64,000 bases of DNA, from positions 62,001-126,000 of the forward strand of contig CAJQON010000030.1 in NCBI GenBank assembly GCA_905479995.1, written 5' to 3'. This DNA comes from an uncultured Flavobacteriales bacterium. Its GTDB lineage: Bacteria > Bacteroidota > Bacteroidia > Flavobacteriales_E > Vicingaceae. Positions 29,332-40,220 of the stretch are shown here, piece by piece. Both the position numbers and the translations under genes were made by a program. Below the pieces are notes generated by a model. The model saw only the letters and a list, made by a program, of their open reading frames with translations. It searched no databases and was not told where the DNA came from. Every line of letters starts with the position of its first letter. Positions within the stretch are counted from its first letter, which is position 1.

Positions 29332-29709
29332 TTAACCTAAAATTTCTTTGTATTGATCTGCTGATAATAAATCATCTAATTCAGACAGGTCACTCATTTT
29401 CACTTTAATCATCCAACCCTCTCCATATGCATCATTATTTACTGATTCTGGTGCACTTTCAATAGCTGTATTAAATTCAATTACTTCTCCTGAAACAGGC
29501 ATAAACAGATCTGATACAGTTTTTACTGCCTCAACAGTACCAAACACTTCTTCTTTTGCCAATGTCTCTCCTTCTGTTTCAACTTCAACATAAACAATAT
29601 CACCTAATTCTCCTTGAGCAAAATCGGTAACACCGATAGTCGCTATATCACCATCTAAACTAATCCACTCGTGATCTTTAGTATATTTTAATTCTGCTGG
29701 TACATTCAT
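29332..29709 (-). CDS. gcvH: Glycine cleavage system H protein
   Basis: This 125-residue lipoyl carrier shuttles the aminomethyl group between the P, T and L proteins of glycine cleavage. It begins [17 protein letters not shown], continues [19 protein letters not shown], and has the lipoylation site lysine in [20 protein letters not shown] near residue 63. The C-terminal [20 protein letters not shown] is typical. Length is normal. The other glycine cleavage genes are not adjacent. A near-consensus promoter lies upstream and a strong terminator downstream. Confidence 0.96.
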   Translation of the reverse strand: MNVPAELKYTKDHEWISLDGDIATIGVTDFAQGELGDIVYVEVETEGETLAKEEVFGTVEAVKTVSDLFMPVSGEVIEFNTAIESAPESVNNDAYGEGWMIKVKMSDLSELDDLLSADQYKEILG

Positions 29710-29740
29710 TTCTTTTGTATTATTTGATTATTATTATCTG

Positions 29741-29771
29741 TAAATGTATAATTCATTAATTGTTTTTCAAA
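29741..29771 (-). promoter_or_regulatory. Probable promoter of gcvH
   Basis: On the minus strand TTTG (29771-29768), 19 bases, then TACATTTA (29748-29741), one mismatch from the Bacteroidota consensus TTTG-N17/19-TAnnTTTG. It lies 32 bases before the gcvH ATG. Confidence 0.5.
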
Positions 29772-29774
29772 ACA

Positions 29775-32700
29775 TTATTGTGCCAATGTAAATCTTAAAC
29801 TAATTCCTGCATTGGTATTTGATGTCGGGAAAGTTGTTGAAATATAAGGTTTTGTAGAAACAAAGTCGTAAAACATTCTAATGTTTAAGGTTTTACTTAC
29901 TCTATAATCGGCAGTTAATTTTACAGAAAACACTCTAGATCCTGCTGTTAATTGATTCACTTCTTCTACTACTTTTCTAATTATAGTATTGTTTTTTCTA
30001 ATTACAAAATCAATTCTAGTATCAACATCACTCTTTACAACTCTATTTTTAGAGAATGGCATTCTTACTTGTCTAAATTTATAACCAGTACCAATAGACC
30101 ACTCACTTCCTTTTACCTCAGTAATTTGATTATTAGCCATACTTAAAGAAGCGTTTCTATCGCGTTTATATTCTACCCTAACTAACATGTTATTATGCAT
30201 TGTCATATCGGCTCCTAATAAAGGTGCAAATTGCTCAGACACAGAAACTGTAGATATTTGTAATTCTGGAATAAAGTTATTGGATATATCTCTAGCTAAT
30301 GCACCTTGATCGTTTTCTTCGTACAATAAATTAGATGTAAATGAACTTACATTTAAGGTAGATTTATACGAATGAGAAAGTGTAAATTTCTTAAATAGCC
30401 TGTTTACAAATTTCATCTTACTTAACCCATCAAAAGTTACTCTCCAGTTTGGCAATGGGATGTATTTAGTAAAGGATTCTAACGAAACGTCATCTCCACT
30501 TTTTCCTGAGTATGCAGCTACAAAAGTTGGCACCAATACATCTTGAGAAGTCCCTCCGTATCCATCTGAATAACCGGTTGGCGTACCAAATGAATTACCA
30601 TTTTCTAAGGCTAATCTTTGCGAAATTTTTTCTCTTTCAGCTAAGAAACTTGCAAAAACAGAAGATGATCTATCCAGTTCATTATCTCCTACAAAAGCTG
30701 TGTTAAATGACCAAAAGGACATACTAAAACTACCAGTTTCTACAGGTTCTACAAAATAATAGTCGTCTCTTAAATCACCTCCTAAAGTATCAACAAAAGT
30801 TGTTGGATCAATTTGAAAGAATTGTTGTGCTAAATTGGTAGAGTAAGTTCTATTGGCATTTAACTGTATTCGCAATGTTTTTATTGGCCTTATTGTAGCT
30901 CTAATGTTATAATTTTCGGAGAATGTTGTTGCGTAATTATATACCAATCCAGCGCTAGGATCATCAATAGTTGTCAACCATTCTCTTTGAGCTGCTGCCA
31001 AAGCAAAGTCGTCTTCTTGAATACCTGTAACAAAGTTAAATCCTGGAGCTTCAAAACCATCATTAAATCCAAGTAATTCTGTTTCATTTCCATAACCGGG
31101 CAATAGTGTTCCTCGGTTTCTAGTATAAGTTCCCGATATGTTTTTAGGGCTCATTAAAGTTAACCAAAATACATCCATTGGTTTAAATGGAAGTTTCTTT
31201 CTCCACAAATCTACCCTAGTTGTATCACTATCTTTAAACGATTTGTCATCAAATTTAATTTCTAAAGGAGGAAGTCCTGGTTTCCAACCTCTAGCTTTTG
31301 CATTTTCTGCTTGAGTTTTATTTTTGTTAGGTTTTAAATTGTTTTGTACTCGTCTTGTTTGACGCTCTCTTGCTCTTTTTTGTACTTTCTTTAAAAATCC
31401 AACTTGATTGTGCAGTTTGGTCATATTAAACTGAGAAGACAACGAGACTGTATTGGAGTTTTGGATGGTATGCCCTAATGAATCGGCACCAAGTGGAGCA
31501 CGCTGCCAATCATAGTTTCCAGAATATTTAGAGGTAAGAGTTATAAAATCTAAATAGGGTAATTTGTTAATTGGCACACCATAATTAATGTTAAAATTAT
31601 GCATGTAATGTGTGTTGGTTCCAAAGTCTCTTATGTTTTGCATTACTGTATCTTGCCATGATGCATATTCATCAGCATAATAGCTATCTACCCTACCACC
31701 TGTTTCAATGCCATTAAAGGTTAATGGCTCTTCAACAGTTGCATTATTGGTTGCATTAAAATCAAACTTAAGCGCTTTGGTTAAGTCGTATTTCAATCCA
31801 TAAATTCTGTTCCAATAAAAATGTTTTTGGTAATAGGTTGGCAAATTAAATGTAAAACCAGTATTGTTTCTTGTTCTTCTTTCAGAATACATTCTATCCA
31901 TATCGGTTTGGAACGTAAGCTGCTTAGGAGCAATAAAAAAGTTAAAATCACTAATTAGCTTGAAAGCTTTTTTAGACGCAAATTTACCCTTACTAAATGG
32001 CTTATAATTTTTAGGTTTGTTGCTAAATGCGTAGCCAAAACCTCCTCGATAATTTTTCTTATTGTCAAACTCAGTATTAATATCTCTGTATTTAGTTTCA
32101 GAAAAACCATAATTAAAGGAGAAGTTTGAAATGTCATAAAATCTAGATTTCTCCCTTCCTTCTGGCCTAATTTTTCTAACGTTGGTAAAGTTAATGCTCC
32201 TTCGTTTTGTATATTCTTGTGTTCGTTTACCAATAGAATCTCTATCAGATTGAGATAAAATATCGTTATTTAATAAGTCGTTCAATTCCAAATCAGGATC
32301 CAAAGGATTATAACGTGGAGTTACAACTCCTTCCGAAAGGTTGTAATACATAGGAATACTAATCCCTATCTTTTTAGGAATAAATTTACCTAATTCAACA
32401 CTTGTAGAAAGGTCATAACTTTTTCTTGTTTCTTGCTGACGCTCATTTAATTTTTGCTCTACACTACCCCAACCCGGAGTACTATAATCTCCAGCAATTG
32501 TTACATTACCTAAGTCGGCAATTTGTGTTGTAATTCGAGCTATAGAAGCCCAACCACCTTCATTATCAAATTCTGCCATTCTTAATTCATTCACCCAAAT
32601 TTCTGCACATTTAGCCAAACCATCATCTCCTGGAGATAATGGACTTTGTTTCGGATTTCTTATCCCTATCATAAATACCCTAACGCTACCAATATTAGGA

Positions 32701-35700
32701 TTCCCTTTAATCCGCATCGTGTTTTGACCATCCACTGCTTCGTAAGGCTTAATTAATTGAACTCCACTAGAACCATCCGACAACAAACTGTTTCTCAAAA
32801 TCTTCATGTCTGTTAACTTGCTAAATTGAAGGTCTATGTCATTTGCTTCTGGCCATACCACATATCGGTCATTTTCATTGCTATTGTTATCTGTATTGTA
32901 AGAGCCATTTGGAGTTATTGTTAATGGCACTTCATATTCGTAATAGTTATCATTAAAATCGGATCCCATTCTTATAAAAACCGATAAATCTTTATCTGCC
33001 AATGGAAAAGATGGATCACTTTCTTCAGCATGAATAAACATTTTTAAACGTTTGTATCTTCTAATATCAATGTCCATAACTTTATATGCACCTCTCGCAT
33101 TTCCATCATTTAAATTACAGACATCTAATACTAAAGATTGCTCGTTTAATTGCTGTACTGTACTTCCTGAGGATGGGTTTGGATTTATTTCTCTATCAAT
33201 TCCTGGAGGGATAATATAGTTAACTGGCGTTTTGTTACTATTTTCTTCAACGTTAACAGCTGCTATATTAAATGTCGTTTCATCATCATCATTCCCAATA
33301 AAATCTCCTGGACTTAATAAGTTTCCAGAATACTTTCTCCACTCTCCTCTAACTAACTCTAATCTTGCAAAACGTAATACTATTTCCTTGTCAAATCCTT
33401 TCATAAACATTCTCATAAAACGAATGGATTTAAAATCTTGAATATCTCCTATTACAGATTCCGGTTCTCTAATTGGAATTTTAAATTGATACCATCTAAT
33501 TCTTCTAGGAGTTCCATCCGGGGTTGTAACGGTTGTTTCTAATACATTGGTAATAAAGTTGTTTCCTACATTAGATGGATTTACATCTGATGGATTAAGG
33601 TTTACAGAATATTGGAAATAGCTCTCTCTAAAATCAAGGTTATTGTTGTTGTTAATGTCTTCAATATCTGGACGAGTAGTGGCTGATGTTGAGTAACTTT
33701 CTGTAAACTGATCTGATGTTGGCGAGTTACCCTCTAAACCATTAAACATTTTATACCTTCTCAAAATATCATACGCTTGAGAATCGTAAAATGAACTTCG
33801 GTAATGATTATAATTATCGGCAGAAGGATCCAAGTTACCATTTAAATCTGTTTGTGTACTAAAGTTTGGAAAGAATACACTTTCATCAGCATTGTTTAAT
33901 CCATCCATACCAATATCTTGGAAAGGACGAGTACTAGGGGTATTGTCGAAAGCATTTACCAAAGCCTGAACAGTTGGCACTCTACCCCAAATTGTGGTAT
34001 CTACCAAGTTAGCATTAGCACTATTTATTGCTGAAGTTGGAAGCCCATTTTCATACGATTTACGCGAATCTTTTAAAATATCTTCCGAAATATTACCTAA
34101 ATTAAAAAACAAGGTTCCTCCAGAATGGTTAGGATCTCCATCTTCATCATTAAATGGGTCCATTACCCAAAACTGAATAAATTCAACATTAGAAGATTCA
34201 AAATCGGTTGTTTCTACTTTTCTCATTATACCTGCCCATCTTGTTGCAGGGTTAATTAAATTACCAGAACCATCAAGTCCAGAACCAACTCCAGTTCCAT
34301 CATCAAAGTTATATGGCCCACGCTCATTTGGATAGTAAGCTAAATCCATAGTGGAAATATTTTGTGTTGTTCCGTTTTGCTGTGATTTAAATGGAAAAAC
34401 TTCGGTTTGTAAAACCTCTCTCATGTAGTGATTTGATTGCATAACTAAATCGTTGGAAATATGATTTGGAGTTCTTGAATCGTTTCTCCAGAATAATGGG
34501 TCAATGTTATACCATCCAAGTCTCGATCTATTAAATCCATATTCCAAGGTATTAGACAAAGGCAATTCTCCTTCAGGAAAAAGTGTAGGCTGTCCTTGTG
34601 GTGTAGAGGCCAATTTCCATTGAAAAACGGTTCTCATATCTATGGAAGACTGACTTCCTTCAAAATCATCTAAATAAGCTACTCCATCTTTGGTAATGGC
34701 CCCAGGGTTTCCTGGTAAAAGTCTAGCAAACTCTCCCTCTATGGTAATGCTCGATTTTTCTTTAGTACTATAAATTGGAAGCTTATCTGCCAACCTTGTT
34801 AAAAATGGAGCATCTCTTTTATAGGTTAAATCAAAACCAAAAACAGTATTATTAATCGGTTCATCGCCAATGTTAATCTTACTAGTTAACGGTCTTTCAG
34901 ATAGTTTTAAAATAGTACCACCTATGTTAAAATCATCACTTACTTTGTAATCAAACCTAGAACCCATTAACGTTTTGGTTTGAATATTAAATAAAGACTG
35001 ACTCTCTAATGAAATCTTTATTGGAGTTCCCGACTGTAAAATTCCTTCATTAATAATTCTTACACGCCCTAAGTTATAATCAACAGTAAAATCAACATTT
35101 TCTGTTAATGCAGCACCACCAGCAGTTACACTAACAGATCCTTCTGGAACGTTCATGGCATTTAACGAAATATCTGAAGTAGTAGCAGATGAATATTGTC
35201 CTTTTATTCTAAATCTATTTTTAGTTGCATCTTGCTCAGCCAAAGTTTGTGTGGTTACATAAAGCGTATCAAAAGCAAACTTATCTGCTGTTTGTTGATT
35301 AGAAAACTTACTTCTTAAATGAGAACCAAACGGTTCGAGTACAGGAAAATAAACCCTACCATTATTTGAGTTTATAGTTACACCGTTAATGTAATCAAAC
35401 ACTCCATCCGAGCTGGCCTGGTTGTTAGCATTTAATCGATCTAAATTTAACACACTAACCAATGGAAGTCCATTTACTTCTCCTTCTGGAATAAATGGAA
35501 TTTCTACTCCAGTTGCAGGGTTCATGTAAAACACATCTAAATAAAAATCGGTTGGTGAAATATTAAATGCACCAAGCGCATAAACATTCTTCATCATTAA
35601 ATCCCAAGTAGGAATTCTAGTATTTATAGTAGTTCCTTTTAAGAGTTTAACATAAAGTGCATCCTGTCCAGAAACTCCATCTGTAGAAAATTCACCAACC

Positions 35701-37193
35701 TGATAAACCTGACCGTCTAAAGTATATTGAAAAGCAACTGCTAAAATATTATCGAGATTTAAAGAGGAACTCAATGAAATATATCCCAATTGAGAATTGA
35801 GCGTATATTCTGATGAGCTTAACAACCTAGCTTGCTCGTATTTTTCAAAATCCGTTCCATTGGTAAATCCTTGCAACTCTAATTCTTGACTAGAGTTTAC
35901 AAAGCCTCTAATATCTGCCGTATTATAAGGTGATGCTCCAGTAGTATCCGACACATCAAAATAAAGGTTATTCGCAGTATTAAAAGGAAAGTTAAACTGA
36001 GGATTAATGTTTGCATCAATTACCAAAGGGTCATTATAAATATTGTTTTGAGTGGCTTCCCCCATGTCCATAAATCCAATAATGTTTTTAGTATTTTGGG
36101 TAGAACTATTAATATTTGACACCCAAATTTCAACTTTAGAAATGGTTGCTCGTGAAGTTATCATTGGTGGAGTAGCTAAAGAACTTTCATAGGTATCTCT
36201 AAAATATTGAGATAAGAAAAAGTGTTTATTCTCTTCATAATCAGAAGCTTCTTTTTCGAATTTTTGAATTTGAGCTCCTCCTTGAATGTTAATCTCTTTT
36301 TTCTCTCCTTTTTCCTGCGACAAAACACTTGTAACAGTCATTCTACCAAAACGCAATTCTGTTTTAAGTCCAAATAAAGTTTGACTACCTGTTATTAACT
36401 GCCCTTTTAATGGCAAGGATACGTTACCGGCTTCAATTTTCTGAATAATTTCATCTTCATAACCTGTGTATTCAATTTTCATTTGATTTTCAAAATCAAA
36501 TGTGGCTTCGGTATTATAGTTCATCGAAACTTTTAACTTCTCTCCTATATTTCCAATTACGTTTAATTGAATTTGCTGGTTAAAATCGAAAGTTGTGGTA
36601 CTTCGCTGATTGGCTGGTAAAGCAGGATTATCTCTTGTTGATCGATTTATACCAAACGACAATTGAGCCGATCCTTGAGGACGAATATCAATTACATTTC
36701 CTCCAAAAATTCGATCAAAAGCTTCTCCTTTCACAACCAATTGAGGTCTAAACCCTTTGGTTTGGTTTAAGTCATCTGCCGAAGATTTTTGCTTCCAGTA
36801 ATCTTGAAGCGATTGTTTTGAATCATACTTAATGTATTCATCAAAATCCATATAAGTTGGATATTTAAAATACCGATCTCCAATTTTTTCGTAATAATTA
36901 TAGGTTCCTGTTTCAGGGTCATATTCAAATCCGGATGTTACATTACCTGGATTTTTCAAATACAAACCTCCTTTATTAGTACTTGATGGCCCACCATTAT
37001 CATCTTTAAAAGGATAAGGTAAATCAATTTCAGGAGAATCTACAGGCAATACCATGTTCTCAAAAGCCAAAAAATTATTCTGACCCGAAGCTATCGTTTT
37101 TGTTGGATTAAATGCAGCATTGAGTAACACAATACCAATCGCAAAAGCAACCACCAATAGGATTTTGTTATATGTAGTAGATCTTAATTTCAA
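29775..37193 (-). CDS. sprA: SprA/Sov, translocon of the type IX secretion system
   Basis: This 2472-residue giant outer-membrane beta-barrel is the channel through which type IX cargo crosses the outer membrane; SprA of Flavobacterium and Sov of Porphyromonas are the reference proteins. A signal sequence (NKILLVVAFAIGIVLLNAAF) opens the protein. Family blocks include FDRIFGGNVIDIRPQGSAQL near 160, EKLKVSMNYNTEATFDFENQ near 215, GNVSLPLKGQLITGSQTLFG near 255 and YLDDFEGSQSSIDMRTVF near 830, with many amphipathic strands to the terminal LRFTLAQ. No ATG precedes the signal; the TTG at 37193 is the likely start, 15 bases after ruvA. Four type IX cargo genes lie in this window. The maeB-ruvA-sprA order is common in Bacteroidota. 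Confidence 0.96.
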   Translation of the reverse strand: MKLRSTTYNKILLVVAFAIGIVLLNAAFNPTKTIASGQNNFLAFENMVLPVDSPEIDLPYPFKDDNGGPSSTNKGGLYLKNPGNVTSGFEYDPETGTYNYYEKIGDRYFKYPTYMDFDEYIKYDSKQSLQDYWKQKSSADDLNQTKGFRPQLVVKGEAFDRIFGGNVIDIRPQGSAQLSFGINRSTRDNPALPANQRSTTTFDFNQQIQLNVIGNIGEKLKVSMNYNTEATFDFENQMKIEYTGYEDEIIQKIEAGNVSLPLKGQLITGSQTLFGLKTELRFGRMTVTSVLSQEKGEKKEINIQGGAQIQKFEKEASDYEENKHFFLSQYFRDTYESSLATPPMITSRATISKVEIWVSNINSSTQNTKNIIGFMDMGEATQNNIYNDPLVIDANINPQFNFPFNTANNLYFDVSDTTGASPYNTADIRGFVNSSQELELQGFTNGTDFEKYEQARLLSSSEYTLNSQLGYISLSSSLNLDNILAVAFQYTLDGQVYQVGEFSTDGVSGQDALYVKLLKGTTINTRIPTWDLMMKNVYALGAFNISPTDFYLDVFYMNPATGVEIPFIPEGEVNGLPLVSVLNLDRLNANNQASSDGVFDYINGVTINSNNGRVYFPVLEPFGSHLRSKFSNQQTADKFAFDTLYVTTQTLAEQDATKNRFRIKGQYSSATTSDISLNAMNVPEGSVSVTAGGAALTENVDFTVDYNLGRVRIINEGILQSGTPIKISLESQSLFNIQTKTLMGSRFDYKVSDDFNIGGTILKLSERPLTSKINIGDEPINNTVFGFDLTYKRDAPFLTRLADKLPIYSTKEKSSITIEGEFARLLPGNPGAITKDGVAYLDDFEGSQSSIDMRTVFQWKLASTPQGQPTLFPEGELPLSNTLEYGFNRSRLGWYNIDPLFWRNDSRTPNHISNDLVMQSNHYMREVLQTEVFPFKSQQNGTTQNISTMDLAYYPNERGPYNFDDGTGVGSGLDGSGNLINPATRWAGIMRKVETTDFESSNVEFIQFWVMDPFNDEDGDPNHSGGTLFFNLGNISEDILKDSRKSYENGLPTSAINSANANLVDTTIWGRVPTVQALVNAFDNTPSTRPFQDIGMDGLNNADESVFFPNFSTQTDLNGNLDPSADNYNHYRSSFYDSQAYDILRRYKMFNGLEGNSPTSDQFTESYSTSATTRPDIEDINNNNNLDFRESYFQYSVNLNPSDVNPSNVGNNFITNVLETTVTTPDGTPRRIRWYQFKIPIREPESVIGDIQDFKSIRFMRMFMKGFDKEIVLRFARLELVRGEWRKYSGNLLSPGDFIGNDDDETTFNIAAVNVEENSNKTPVNYIIPPGIDREINPNPSSGSTVQQLNEQSLVLDVCNLNDGNARGAYKVMDIDIRRYKRLKMFIHAEESDPSFPLADKDLSVFIRMGSDFNDNYYEYEVPLTITPNGSYNTDNNSNENDRYVVWPEANDIDLQFSKLTDMKILRNSLLSDGSSGVQLIKPYEAVDGQNTMRIKGNPNIGSVRVFMIGIRNPKQSPLSPGDDGLAKCAEIWVNELRMAEFDNEGGWASIARITTQIADLGNVTIAGDYSTPGWGSVEQKLNERQQETRKSYDLSTSVELGKFIPKKIGISIPMYYNLSEGVVTPRYNPLDPDLELNDLLNNDILSQSDRDSIGKRTQEYTKRRSINFTNVRKIRPEGREKSRFYDISNFSFNYGFSETKYRDINTEFDNKKNYRGGFGYAFSNKPKNYKPFSKGKFASKKAFKLISDFNFFIAPKQLTFQTDMDRMYSERRTRNNTGFTFNLPTYYQKHFYWNRIYGLKYDLTKALKFDFNATNNATVEEPLTFNGIETGGRVDSYYADEYASWQDTVMQNIRDFGTNTHYMHNFNINYGVPINKLPYLDFITLTSKYSGNYDWQRAPLGADSLGHTIQNSNTVSLSSQFNMTKLHNQVGFLKKVQKRARERQTRRVQNNLKPNKNKTQAENAKARGWKPGLPPLEIKFDDKSFKDSDTTRVDLWRKKLPFKPMDVFWLTLMSPKNISGTYTRNRGTLLPGYGNETELLGFNDGFEAPGFNFVTGIQEDDFALAAAQREWLTTIDDPSAGLVYNYATTFSENYNIRATIRPIKTLRIQLNANRTYSTNLAQQFFQIDPTTFVDTLGGDLRDDYYFVEPVETGSFSMSFWSFNTAFVGDNELDRSSSVFASFLAEREKISQRLALENGNSFGTPTGYSDGYGGTSQDVLVPTFVAAYSGKSGDDVSLESFTKYIPLPNWRVTFDGLSKMKFVNRLFKKFTLSHSYKSTLNVSSFTSNLLYEENDQGALARDISNNFIPELQISTVSVSEQFAPLLGADMTMHNNMLVRVEYKRDRNASLSMANNQITEVKGSEWSIGTGYKFRQVRMPFSKNRVVKSDVDTRIDFVIRKNNTIIRKVVEEVNQLTAGSRVFSVKLTADYRVSKTLNIRMFYDFVSTKPYISTTFPTSNTNAGISLRFTLAQ

Positions 37194-37208
37194 ATTACCT
37201 TTTTCTAC

Positions 37209-37790
37209 CTACAGGCTTTTTAATGTTCGTTTAATTAATTCTTCCAACGTTAGCTCTTCGCCAGATGATATAATTTTATTTAGTGCTTTTTCTGCTGAGC
37301 TTTTATTAAAACCTAACATAACCAGAGCACTTAACGCTTCATCTTTAACAGTATTGCTTTGAGATAAAGAAATACCTCCCGAATTTTCAACCTTAGAAAT
37401 TTTATCTCGTAAATCAATTATGATTCTTTCTGCTGATTTCGCTCCAATTCCTTTAACCGATTTCAAGGTGCTTACATCTCCCGTGAGTATCGCATGCATG
37501 GTATCATTAGGAGACAATGACGAAAGTATCATCATAGCTGTACTTGCTCCAACACCAGAAACAGAAATCAATAATCTAAAGAGTTGTCGTTCACTGGTTT
37601 CTTTAAAACCGTATAACAACTGAGCATCTTCTCTTACTACAAAATGCGTGTATAAAGCACATAACTCATCATCTCCAATACCTGAATATGTATTTAAGGA
37701 AATGTGAATTTCATAACCAACGCCACTACAATCTATAATAACATAGGTTGGCGTTTTCTCTATTAATCTCCCTTTAATTTGAGCTATCAT
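37209..37790 (-). CDS. ruvA: Holliday junction branch migration protein RuvA
   Basis: This 193-residue DNA-binding subunit holds four-way junctions as tetramers while RuvB drives branch migration. Domain I starts MIAQIKGRLIEKTPTYVIID. Domain II has the two helix-hairpin-helix motifs LLISVSGVGASTAMMILSS (near 71-89) and LKSVKGIGAKSAERIIIDL (near 109-127). The C-terminal RuvB-contacting domain has LVMLGFNKSSAEKALNKI. It starts 3 bases after the maeB stop and is followed at 15 bases by sprA, forming one operon without functional relation. Confidence 0.96.
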   Translation of the reverse strand: MIAQIKGRLIEKTPTYVIIDCSGVGYEIHISLNTYSGIGDDELCALYTHFVVREDAQLLYGFKETSERQLFRLLISVSGVGASTAMMILSSLSPNDTMHAILTGDVSTLKSVKGIGAKSAERIIIDLRDKISKVENSGGISLSQSNTVKDEALSALVMLGFNKSSAEKALNKIISSGEELTLEELIKRTLKSL

Positions 37791-37793
37791 TCT

Positions 37794-40064
37794 TTATTTT
37801 CTTGTTTGTGCATCAGTAACAGCAATAGTTACCATGTTAATAATTTCTCTAACATTACTTCCCAATTGTAAAATGTGAACTGGCTTTTTCATTCCCAATA
37901 AAATTGGGCCAATAGATTCTACTCCACCCATTTCTTGCATTAATTTGTATGCAATATTTCCAGATGACAGATTAGGAAAAATAAGTGTATTGGTATTTTT
38001 TCTTGCCAATTCCGAGAATGGGAAAATTTCATCTCTCAACTCTTTGTTTAAGGCAAAATTGGCTTGAATTTCGCCATCCACTATTAAATCTGGATGCTGT
38101 TCATGCAGCATTCTTGTTGCTTCTCGCATCTTAATGGCATCATCGCCCTCTGAAGAACCAAAATTAGAATACGACAATAAACCTATTCGAGGTACGATTC
38201 TAAATCGTTGAATTATTTTTGCTGCTAAAGCTGTAATATCAACAATATCTTGTGCTGTAGGATTCACATTTACGGTAGTATCTGCAAAGAAAAAAGGACC
38301 ATTTTTTGTAAACAAAATGTACATACCTGCAATTTTCGTCACATCATCATCCGTACCAATTACCTGAAGCGCAGGTCTAATGGTATCTCTATAATTACGT
38401 GTTAATCCAGAAATTAAAGCATCCGCCTCACCCAACTCAACCATAGCCGACCCGAAGTAATTTCTACTTCGCATCATTTCTTTGGCTTCAACCAATGTTA
38501 TACCTCTACGCTTTCTTTTTTCAAAAAGCAATTCTGCATATTTATTTTTTCTCTCTCGTTCGCTAGAGCTTCTTGGGTCAATAATTGGAATGTCAGAGAT
38601 ATCAAGACTATACTCTTCTACCACTTCTTGAATCTTCTTCACCTTTCCTAATAATATAGGCTGCGCAATACCTTCTTCGTAAACAATTTGAGCAGCTTTT
38701 AATATTTTATAATTATCCGCTTCAGCAAAAACAACTGTTTTAGGGTTTTTCTTTGCTTTTTGGGTAATGTTTTTCAATAACTTGTTGTCTAAACCTAATC
38801 GTTTTGAAAGGTTTTCACTATAAGCATCCCAATCTTTAATTACATGTTGAGCCACTCCAGAACTTATTGCTGCTTTTGCAACCGCAGGAGCAACTGTTGT
38901 TATCAATCTTGGATCTAGTGGTTTAGGGATAATAAAATCTCTCCCAAAAACAATGTTTTTTTCATCATAAGCTTCATTCACTACTTCAGGAACCGGTTCT
39001 TTTGCCAAATCAGCAATTGCACGAACTGCAGCCAATTTCATCTCTTCATTGATGGCGGTTGCACGCACATCTAAAGCTCCTCTAAAAATAAATGGAAATC
39101 CTAAAACATTGTTAACTTGGTTAGGATGATCTGATCTTCCTGTTGCCAAAATGATATCTTCTCTAGATGCAATAGCATCTTTGTATGGTATTTCTGGATC
39201 TGGATTGGCTAAGGCAAATACAATTGGATTTTCTGCCATAGTAAGCACTAATTCTTTACTCAAAATCCCTCCTCTCGATAAGCCCAAAAACATATCTGCA
39301 TCTTTCATCGCGTCTTCCAATGTTGAAATATCTCTAGAACTGGCAAACAGTTGTTTTGATTTAGACAATTCTTTTCGATCAGCTCTAATGACTCCTTGAC
39401 TGTCAATCATTACAATGTTTTCTCTTTTTACACCTAAAGAAACATATAGTTTTGCACACGACATTGCCGAAGCTCCTGCACCACTAATAACCAATTTTAA
39501 TTTGCCAATCTCTTTTTCTGCCAATTCAACGGCATTCAACATAGCTGCAGATGAAATAATAGCTGTTCCATGCTGATCATCGTGCATTACCGGAATGTTT
39601 AACTCTGCTTTTAACTTCTCCTCAATTTCAAAACATTCTGGAGCTTTAATATCTTCCAAATTAATTCCACCAAAAGTCGGTGCCATTGCTTTTACTACAC
39701 TTACAAAATGATCTACATCTTTGGCATCCAATTCTATATCAAAAACATCAATATCTGCAAAAATCTTAAACAACAAGCCTTTACCTTCCATTACTGGCTT
39801 TGATGCTTCGGGCCCAATATCCCCTAAACCTAACACAGCAGTTCCGTTAGAAATAACGGCTACCAAGTTTCCTTTGGCGGTATATTTATAAACATCTTCT
39901 TTGTTCTCAGCAATTTCCAAACAAGGAATTGCTACTCCCGGAGAATATGCTAGAGATAAGTCTCTTTGCGTGCTGTAAGGCTTCGTAGGAACTACCTCAA
40001 TTTTACCAGGTTTTCCTTGTGCATGATACTCTAGCGCCTCTATATCTTTTCGTGTTTTTGCCAT
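37794..40064 (-). CDS. maeB: NADP-dependent malic enzyme with phosphotransacetylase-like C-terminal domain
   Basis: This 756-residue enzyme decarboxylates malate to pyruvate with NADP reduction. The N-terminal malic domain (about 1-160) contains [18 protein letters not shown] and [20 protein letters not shown]. The NAD(P)-binding domain (about 165-400) has [17 protein letters not shown] and [12 protein letters not shown]. From about 430 a PTA-like domain follows ([57 protein letters not shown]), which in E. coli MaeB binds acetyl-CoA as an allosteric regulator and is not catalytic. Length fits the hybrid class. First gene of the maeB-ruvA-sprA operon. Confidence 0.94.
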   Translation of the reverse strand: MAKTRKDIEALEYHAQGKPGKIEVVPTKPYSTQRDLSLAYSPGVAIPCLEIAENKEDVYKYTAKGNLVAVISNGTAVLGLGDIGPEASKPVMEGKGLLFKIFADIDVFDIELDAKDVDHFVSVVKAMAPTFGGINLEDIKAPECFEIEEKLKAELNIPVMHDDQHGTAIISSAAMLNAVELAEKEIGKLKLVISGAGASAMSCAKLYVSLGVKRENIVMIDSQGVIRADRKELSKSKQLFASSRDISTLEDAMKDADMFLGLSRGGILSKELVLTMAENPIVFALANPDPEIPYKDAIASREDIILATGRSDHPNQVNNVLGFPFIFRGALDVRATAINEEMKLAAVRAIADLAKEPVPEVVNEAYDEKNIVFGRDFIIPKPLDPRLITTVAPAVAKAAISSGVAQHVIKDWDAYSENLSKRLGLDNKLLKNITQKAKKNPKTVVFAEADNYKILKAAQIVYEEGIAQPILLGKVKKIQEVVEEYSLDISDIPIIDPRSSSERERKNKYAELLFEKRKRRGITLVEAKEMMRSRNYFGSAMVELGEADALISGLTRNYRDTIRPALQVIGTDDDVTKIAGMYILFTKNGPFFFADTTVNVNPTAQDIVDITALAAKIIQRFRIVPRIGLLSYSNFGSSEGDDAIKMREATRMLHEQHPDLIVDGEIQANFALNKELRDEIFPFSELARKNTNTLIFPNLSSGNIAYKLMQEMGGVESIGPILLGMKKPVHILQLGSNVREIINMVTIAVTDAQTRK

Positions 40065-40169
40065 ATAATTTCAATTCTACTAAAACCTGTAAAAATACCA
40101 ATAAATTTGCTGCTATCATAAACAAAAACAACAATATACGTGTGCAAAATAACAATGGAAAAACATCGC

Positions 40170-40199
40170 TTTGTAATTAATTGAAAATGAATAAATTTG
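40170..40199 (+). promoter_or_regulatory. Bacteroidota-type promoter of the sirtuin gene
   Basis: TTTG at 40170-40173, 18-base spacer, TAAATTTG at 40192-40199: an exact match to TTTG-N17/19-TAnnTTTG, 21 bases before the ATG at 40221. It implies a short leader of about 15 bases and rules out the upstream TTG at 40197 as the start, because that codon lies inside the promoter. Confidence 0.75.
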
Positions 40200-40220
40200 C
40201 AACGCAATCAACCCATTAAA